Below the pieces are notes generated by a model. It was not told the origin of the DNA, did no database searches, and worked only from the letters and a program-made list of their open reading frames with translations. A stretch of 64,000 nucleotides of DNA from NCBI GenBank assembly GCA_020091685.1, contig CM034607.1, positions 5,658,130 through 5,722,129 on the forward strand, in the 5' to 3' direction. The first letter of the stretch is position 1. Every line of letters starts with the position of its first letter. This document shows, piece after piece, positions 59,391 to 64,000 of this stretch. The translations under genes and the position numbers were made by a program. The stretch comes from Lutjanus erythropterus (taxonomy: Eukaryota > Chordata > Actinopteri > Lutjaniformes > Lutjanidae).

Positions 59391-61217
59391 AAAAGTTGGG
59401 TCATTGTGTAAAACCTAAATAAAAAATTGCAATTATTTGCAGAAACTTTTCAACCTACATTCAATTTAATACATTCCAAAGACAAGATATTTAATGTTTG
59501 GGAACTGTGGATACTAATGATTTAAGTTTTGAAAGTGAAGTCTTTCTCATGCTTTCTTGATATACAAAGTCAGGTCCTCAACAGTCCGGGGTCTCTGTAG
59601 TCGTATTTTACGCTTCATGATGAACCACACATTTGCAAAGGGAGACAGGTCTGGACTGCAGGCAGGTCAATCTAGCATCTGAAGTCTTCTACTCTGAAGC
59701 CACGCTGCATTGTCTTGTGGGGAAAAGCAGGGACGTCTCTGAAAAAGATGCTGTCTGGATGGCAGCATATGTTGCTCTAAAACCTGTATATACCACACAG
59801 AATTACTGATGTGCAAATTATGGGCACTAACAGACCCCCATACCAACACAGATGCTGGATTTTTAAGTTAGCGCTGATAACAGTCTGGATAATTCTTTTT
59901 CTTTTCAGGGCATGATGTCCATTATTTCCAAAAACAATCTGAAATGTGGACTCGTCAGACCACAGCACACTTCACCACTTTGTGTCAGTCCATCTCAGAT
60001 GAGCTCAGTGCTCAGAGAAGTCTGCAGCATTTCTGAATATTGTTTCACTTTTCACTTTGCATGGTAGAGTCTTAAGTTGCATTTGTAGATGCAGAGACAA
60101 ACTGTTTATTGACAAAGTCTTCTTTACCCCATGTAGAATCCTTTATACAGCGATGTGGTTTGTAATGCAGTTTTTAATGCAGTGCTGCCTGAGGGGTCAA
60201 AGGTCACAGATATTCAATGCTGGTTTTCGGCCTTGACCCTTTTATGCAAAGATTTCTCCGAATTCAATAAATCTTTTAATGATATTATGGATTGTAGATG
60301 GTAAATTCCCTAAATTCCTCCAGTTTTATGTTGAGACATGCTCTTAAACTGTTGGACTATTTGCCCTTGTTGTTTGTCCACAAAATGGTGAACCTCGCCT
60401 CATCCACGCTTGTGAATGAATGAGCCTTTTTCAGAATGCCCTTTTTATACCCAGTAATGACACTATCACTTTGCCAGTTAACCTGTTTACTTGTGTGATG
60501 TTCCAATAGCAATTCCAATAGGGCTAAGCAGTATAATGATATTACATTATATTTTATTGTGATATGACACTAGATATCGTGATAGATTTTGGATATTGTT
60601 TTATTGTGATATGTCAGAAGTGTTGTCTTTTCCTGGTTTTAAAAGCTGCATTACAGTTAAGTGATGTCATTTTGAGAATTTACCAGACTGTTCCAGCTGA
60701 TCTCATACTTGTCTTTAATCACTTAGGCATTATATCCACATTACTGATGATTATTTATAAAGTAATCTCACATTTTGTGAAAGCACCAATAGTCATCCCT
60801 GTAATATTGTTGTAATATAATACAAAAAACTTATTTCATCCCCTCAGCCACTTCCACCCTTTGGAGTACACAACATATCAGTCCCAACTTACATGATCAA
60901 TAATTATCGATATCGACCGATATGAAACTTCACTATTGTGATAGTTTTTTTGGCCATATTGCTCAGGCCTATGTTCCAAACAGGGTGATTTTTGAGCATT
61001 CCAAAACTTGCACAGTATTTTGTTGTGCCTTGTTTTTTGAAACGTGTTGCAGGCAGCAAATTCAGTATGAGTGTATATTCCCAAAACACACTAACGTTTA
61101 TTAGTTTGAACATTACTTATCTCGTCTTTGTACAGAATATAAGTCGAAAATGCAAATCAGTGCATTCTGTTTTTAATTTACTTTTTATGCAGCGTTCAAA
61201 TTTTTCTAAAATTGTGA
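59391..61217 (-). mobile_element. nearly full-length Tc1/mariner transposon, split by an insertion
   Basis: Read on the minus strand, the element starts near 61217 and ends near 59391 at GATTCCAAAAAAGTTGGGTC. The two ends are inverted repeats. A transposase is spread over several frames. WSDESTFQIVFGNNGHHALK (about 59900-59965) carries the first catalytic aspartate. YIQVLEQHMLPSRQHLFQ and SPQDNAAW (about 59690-59790) carry the second. The third block reads PACSPDLSPFANVW, where the usual glutamate of SPIENVW is alanine. With frameshifts and this substitution the enzyme is dead. A 453-bp family B element occupies 60519-60971. A second, deleted copy lies at 35150-36130. Confidence 0.92.
60499..60979 (+). 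mobile_element. complete family B element inserted into the Tc1 copy
   Basis: The element itself is 60519-60971 (453 bp). The left end is TAGGGCTAAGCAGTATAATG; the right end is ATATTGCTCAGGCCTA, inverted. The host sequence TGTTCCAA is present on both sides (60499-60506 and 60972-60979), with a 12-bp extra piece (TAGCAATTCCAA) on the left. An 8-bp duplication supports hAT. The inside is rich in GATATCG words and has no transposase. A truncated reverse copy lies at 5428-5815. Confidence 0.85.
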
Positions 61218-61439
61218 TTATAAAATGTTGCACTGAGGTAAAAACTTAGTCTCATCCATAGTAATATTTAAGCATTTTAACATCTCCAATTGTGTCTGAA
61301 AGTCTGTGAAAATGTATAAACAGCACATTTCAAATCACAGCGTTCTTTTAAAAGGGATTGGTAAGGCCTGAACCACCTCCAAAGAGAAATAGGATCTTTT
61401 AAAGGATATCCTTTGAACACCATCAACTCATCAGCAAGC
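61218..61439. other. short unique stretch
   Basis: AT-rich flank of the transposon. Nothing recognised. Confidence 0.5.
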
Positions 61440-61920
61440 AGAGAGGAGGAGAGGCTCAGAGTGGCTCACAGACAGACGGATGGACAGACAAACAGACAGG
61501 CAGAGTGCATCTCAGCATTCAGCGCTTGCTGTCACCACCATTAGTGTGAGACCGACCAAACTTGCCTTCCCTGCAGTGCGGCACTGAAGGGTGCAGTCAC
61601 CGACATGCTCTTGCAACTTTCTCCCCCCACAACCCCCCCCAAAAAGCTCCCACTGGCCGTATCCTAATACTATGTTGTGCCTTTTATCCCCGCCCCCCCA
61701 CCAGCACTCTCCCGTTCCCATTCTGTTGACTGCGACCTCCTCCCTCTTCCGCCTGCTTTTTACTGTGAAATGGAGCCCTTCTCAATCACACAGCGCTGTT
61801 GGCCTGCTCTTTATTTCACTCGTCTTTTTTTGTTCCCTCTCTTTCTCTCTGGCTGGGAGCTTATCTGAGAGGCTCAGCTGCTGGTCGACTGTCCACAGAG
61901 AACCCCAGGCCACAACAACA
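61440..61920. other. GC-rich, C/T-rich block of unknown role
   Basis: This is the most GC-rich part of the window. It includes a CAGACAGACGGATGGACAGA simple tract, poly-C runs (CCCCCCACAACCCCCCCC, CGCCCCCCCACC) and TCCTCCCTCTTCCGCCTGC. Frames at 61591-62004 and 61677-61868 are proline/serine-rich because of the base composition and run in different registers. It could be a conserved non-coding element, an untranslated exon or a promoter-proximal sequence. No TATA box, start context or splice pair convinces me. Confidence 0.3.
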
Positions 61921-61931
61921 GAAAAAAACCT

Positions 61932-61949
61932 AAAAAAAAAAAAAAAAAA
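61932..61949. repeat. poly-A tract
   Basis: An A run of about 18. No retrotransposed gene body is recognisable immediately upstream. Confidence 0.9.
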
Positions 61950-62292
61950 CCCTCTGGCAAATATAGCTACTCTTTGGCGTGGCTTTATTTATGTTAAGTA
62001 CTGAGACACTTCAACTATTTACCGTAACCTCAACTTGAAATGTGAAAAACGATAAGCTCCCCTCTTCAGCTGGCATGATACATCACTGAAATGCCACTGA
62101 AATTGAGTCAAGGCAGAGAGGTGATGGCTGTGTTTTCCTCTTTTTTTCAGCAGTGTGGGGAAGTAATAATATATCTGTGCTGTCCAATGAAAACTGTGTA
62201 TCTCCAAAATGTAACCTATTCATGAAATAAAACACAACCTTATTCTGAGGTTGTGATGATGGAATTTTAGACTTTTTAAAGGTTTTATCCAG

Positions 62293-62560
62293 CGATGCAC
62301 AATAAATATCAGCGCCAATAAATTATCAGCCAATCCTGGGAAATTTATATTATTTATAGATTATTCAAATAATTAATTTATAGCAGATAAATATTGGCTA
62401 TAAATGTACTTCACTAAAAAACATAAATACACATGTGAGGAGTCAGAACTGTTGTTTGCTTTTGTTGTAATAGAGATGTTAGTTAAATTTAGCTGGTCAG
62501 AGTTATAGAATATTAAATCATCCATCTTTGCTCAGTACGTTTTAACCTTTCATTCCCCCT
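62293..62560 (+). repeat. family F element, left and middle part
   Basis: Begins GCGATGCACAATAAATATCA, GCGCCAATAAATTATCAGCC, then GAGTCAGAACTGTTGTTTGC, TTTTGTTGTAATAGAGATGT and GAATATTAAATCATCCATCT. The start is the GGGATGCACAATATT terminus of a common fish element. The right half is missing, complementary to the 55415 copy, which lacks the left. Confidence 0.7.
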
Positions 62561-62647
62561 GTGTCAACCGTGAGTGAGTCAGACACATTCTACAGCATTG
62601 CCTTTATTTTTTATCATTTAAAAAAAGATTGAACTATTGAACTGTTA

Positions 62648-62870
62648 AACTATTTTGATAATCAGTCAATCAGTAAAGTTTTTTTTTCATGTAGAATGGC
62701 AGAATATTATGTGTACAGCCAGTCAGATATTGAGATTTCCAGCTTTTCTGTGTTTATTATATTAATCAAAATATCTCTGGGTTTTGGACTGAGAAAACAA
62801 AACACTTATGGAAATCACATTAGACTGTGATGGACATTTTGTACTACTTTTTGATATTTTATATACTTCA
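62648..62870 (-). repeat. CGATTAATCG family (A), divergent reverse copy
   Basis: AACTATTTTGATAATCAGTC, TTTCCAGCTTTTCTGTGTTT, CAAAATATCTCTGGGTTTTG and GAAAACAAAACACTTATGG follow the family's reverse order. It is more diverged than the 10964 and 26761 copies and so probably older. Confidence 0.55.
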
Positions 62871-64000
62871 GAGCTTTGGATTAAATATGAGAATTAACTT
62901 TAATCTTTATGGTATTTGATTATATGATGATATTACCTTTAATAAATAAATCAGTTTCTACTGTGGCAAGTAGATTTCTGATCCACTTGTCCATCAAGGC
63001 AAGTTAAAAAAAAAACATTACCTTGAACCCTGACACCCACTGTGCACACACACACTGCAGTGCTTATGCATTGTGTTGATGGAAAATAAATGAGGAATAT
63101 TCCTACATGTTGAAGGAAAAGTGCATATGGACCAGAAGGTTTTGCTGCTCATTTGTTACTGACGCTTTGAAATGTTCACACAATAGGGATTCTATATAGA
63201 CAGATGCCTCAGTGTGATGCGAACACTGTTGCTAAGTTGTGATAGTACAGTGCCATCTTTTTACAAAGAAAATTTGTGACTCTTCCTAGGCTTCATCCAA
63301 GCCACCATCCTAATTATCTTTCTTCAGAATCACTTACTGGTCCTTTAAAGCAGGGTCAAGTATTCATTGGTTGGAATTTTAATTTGTTCTTCTGGCACTA
63401 CAAAAGGCAAAATTTCCTGCATTATGGCTATGATCAAAGATCAAGAACTTCATAATGCAACTCTGTTGTGTCATGATAAAAAATGACCTTGACACGGTAA
63501 TACCCTGAATCTCAGACCTTTTGGGAGGAAGCCACAGTGACAACAGAGGAGAACCCATCATACAATCCTGTAGTACACCAACACTAGAGGCATTTTTTAT
63601 TTGCACTCACGTAAAATTGCAAGAAAATTCAGTTAATGAAAAAATGTGATGTGTCAGGAGAGGCAAAGAAGCCACTGGCTCATACAACAGCCCTTAAAGA
63701 AAAAACATCAGTGACACAAAAACACGATTGAGGAAAATCAAAGGAAAAAAAAGGCTAGAAACGCACACAGTGAGCAGCAGAACTAACCAATCAGTAGACA
63801 ATGATTTAATAAAAACAAAGAAATGCATAATATTGGGTACTGAGAGAGAAAAAAACAGTAAGTTATAAAAATGTGTAGATTGAGCCTTCAGTTTCAATGG
63901 CCATGCACATGTATGTGTGTATAACAACTCACTCTCAGTCACTTAGTGTTTTTGGGCAAAGTTGTGACCATGAAAACTACAGTTCCCTTTATTGTTGGCA
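62871..64000. other. unique sequence, no gene seen
   Basis: AT-rich to the window edge, no recognisable repeat. The two minus-strand frames (63379-63606 and 63694-63942) are low in complexity and match nothing known. Confidence 0.5.

Noticed and set aside
61591-62004. 137-codon proline/serine-rich protein
   Set aside because: Composition reflects C- and T-rich DNA, and the end is translation of a poly-A tract. An overlapping frame is equally open.
1-64000. CRISPR arrays, tRNA genes, rRNA, bacterial operons, known microRNAs
   Set aside because: No spaced direct repeats, tRNA box A/B pairs, rRNA cores, ribosome-binding sites or familiar mature microRNA sequences were found on reading both strands. 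The sequence is vertebrate in character.
1-64000. LTR retroelements, endogenous retroviruses or Polintons
   Set aside because: No long terminal repeats, primer-binding site, reverse transcriptase, integrase, capsid or envelope motifs were recognised.

Overview
The window looks like gene-poor nuclear DNA from a ray-finned fish, probably a percomorph-like teleost. The evidence is AT-rich sequence, long (CA)n microsatellites, and a dense mixture of repeats I recognise as typical of fish genomes: TTAA-flanked palindromic elements, hAT-type elements with 8-bp target duplications, Tc1/mariner copies, and the dispersed 'CGATTAATCG' repeat. The species cannot be named from this. No protein-coding gene, tRNA, rRNA or CRISPR array is supportable. 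Almost all open frames are short, overlap on both strands, and match no family I know. The exception is decayed Tc1-type transposase. I see no LTR retroelement, retrovirus or Polinton remnant. The stretch is most likely intergenic or inside one or more very long introns.

Layout. 1-6 kb: decayed DNA-transposon ends, a CGATTAATCG copy, one weak exon-like block (2108-2237) and a reverse copy of the 453-bp element seen whole near 60.5 kb. 7-14 kb: a small MITE, a TTAA element tail (family D), another CGATTAATCG copy and a well-bounded 732-bp hAT MITE with its target duplication (13111-13858). 14-20 kb: several fish repeats, a 585-bp TTAA fold-back element (16744-17328), a 597-bp element with terminal inverted repeats (19066-19662), and a 325-bp hairpin-forming element (20001-20325). 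23-27 kb: a cluster of three CGATTAATCG copies plus hAT-like pieces. 29-36 kb: an 88-bp (CA)n tract, a hAT-like element, and an internally deleted Tc1/mariner copy (35150-36130). 37-42 kb: a possible conserved non-coding block, a TTAA element, three more fish repeats, and an 838-bp hAT element with a perfect 8-bp target duplication (41438-42291). 45-53 kb: a local repeat pair, a LINE-associated fragment, a 2.1-kb TTAA element with another TTAA element nested inside it (48445-50557), a long (CA)n tract, a promising non-coding block at 51.0-51.3 kb, a minisatellite and a further TTAA element. 55-63 kb: another repeat pair, AT-rich possibly conserved sequence, and a nearly full-length Tc1/mariner copy (59391-61217) split by the 453-bp element.

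No new functional system was found. The most informative structures are the nested insertions, which give relative ages, the hairpin-forming elements, and a few non-repetitive blocks that deserve cross-species alignment. Repeat families were recognised from memory and from comparing copies inside this window. Local labels (family A to H) are mine, and no database names are claimed.
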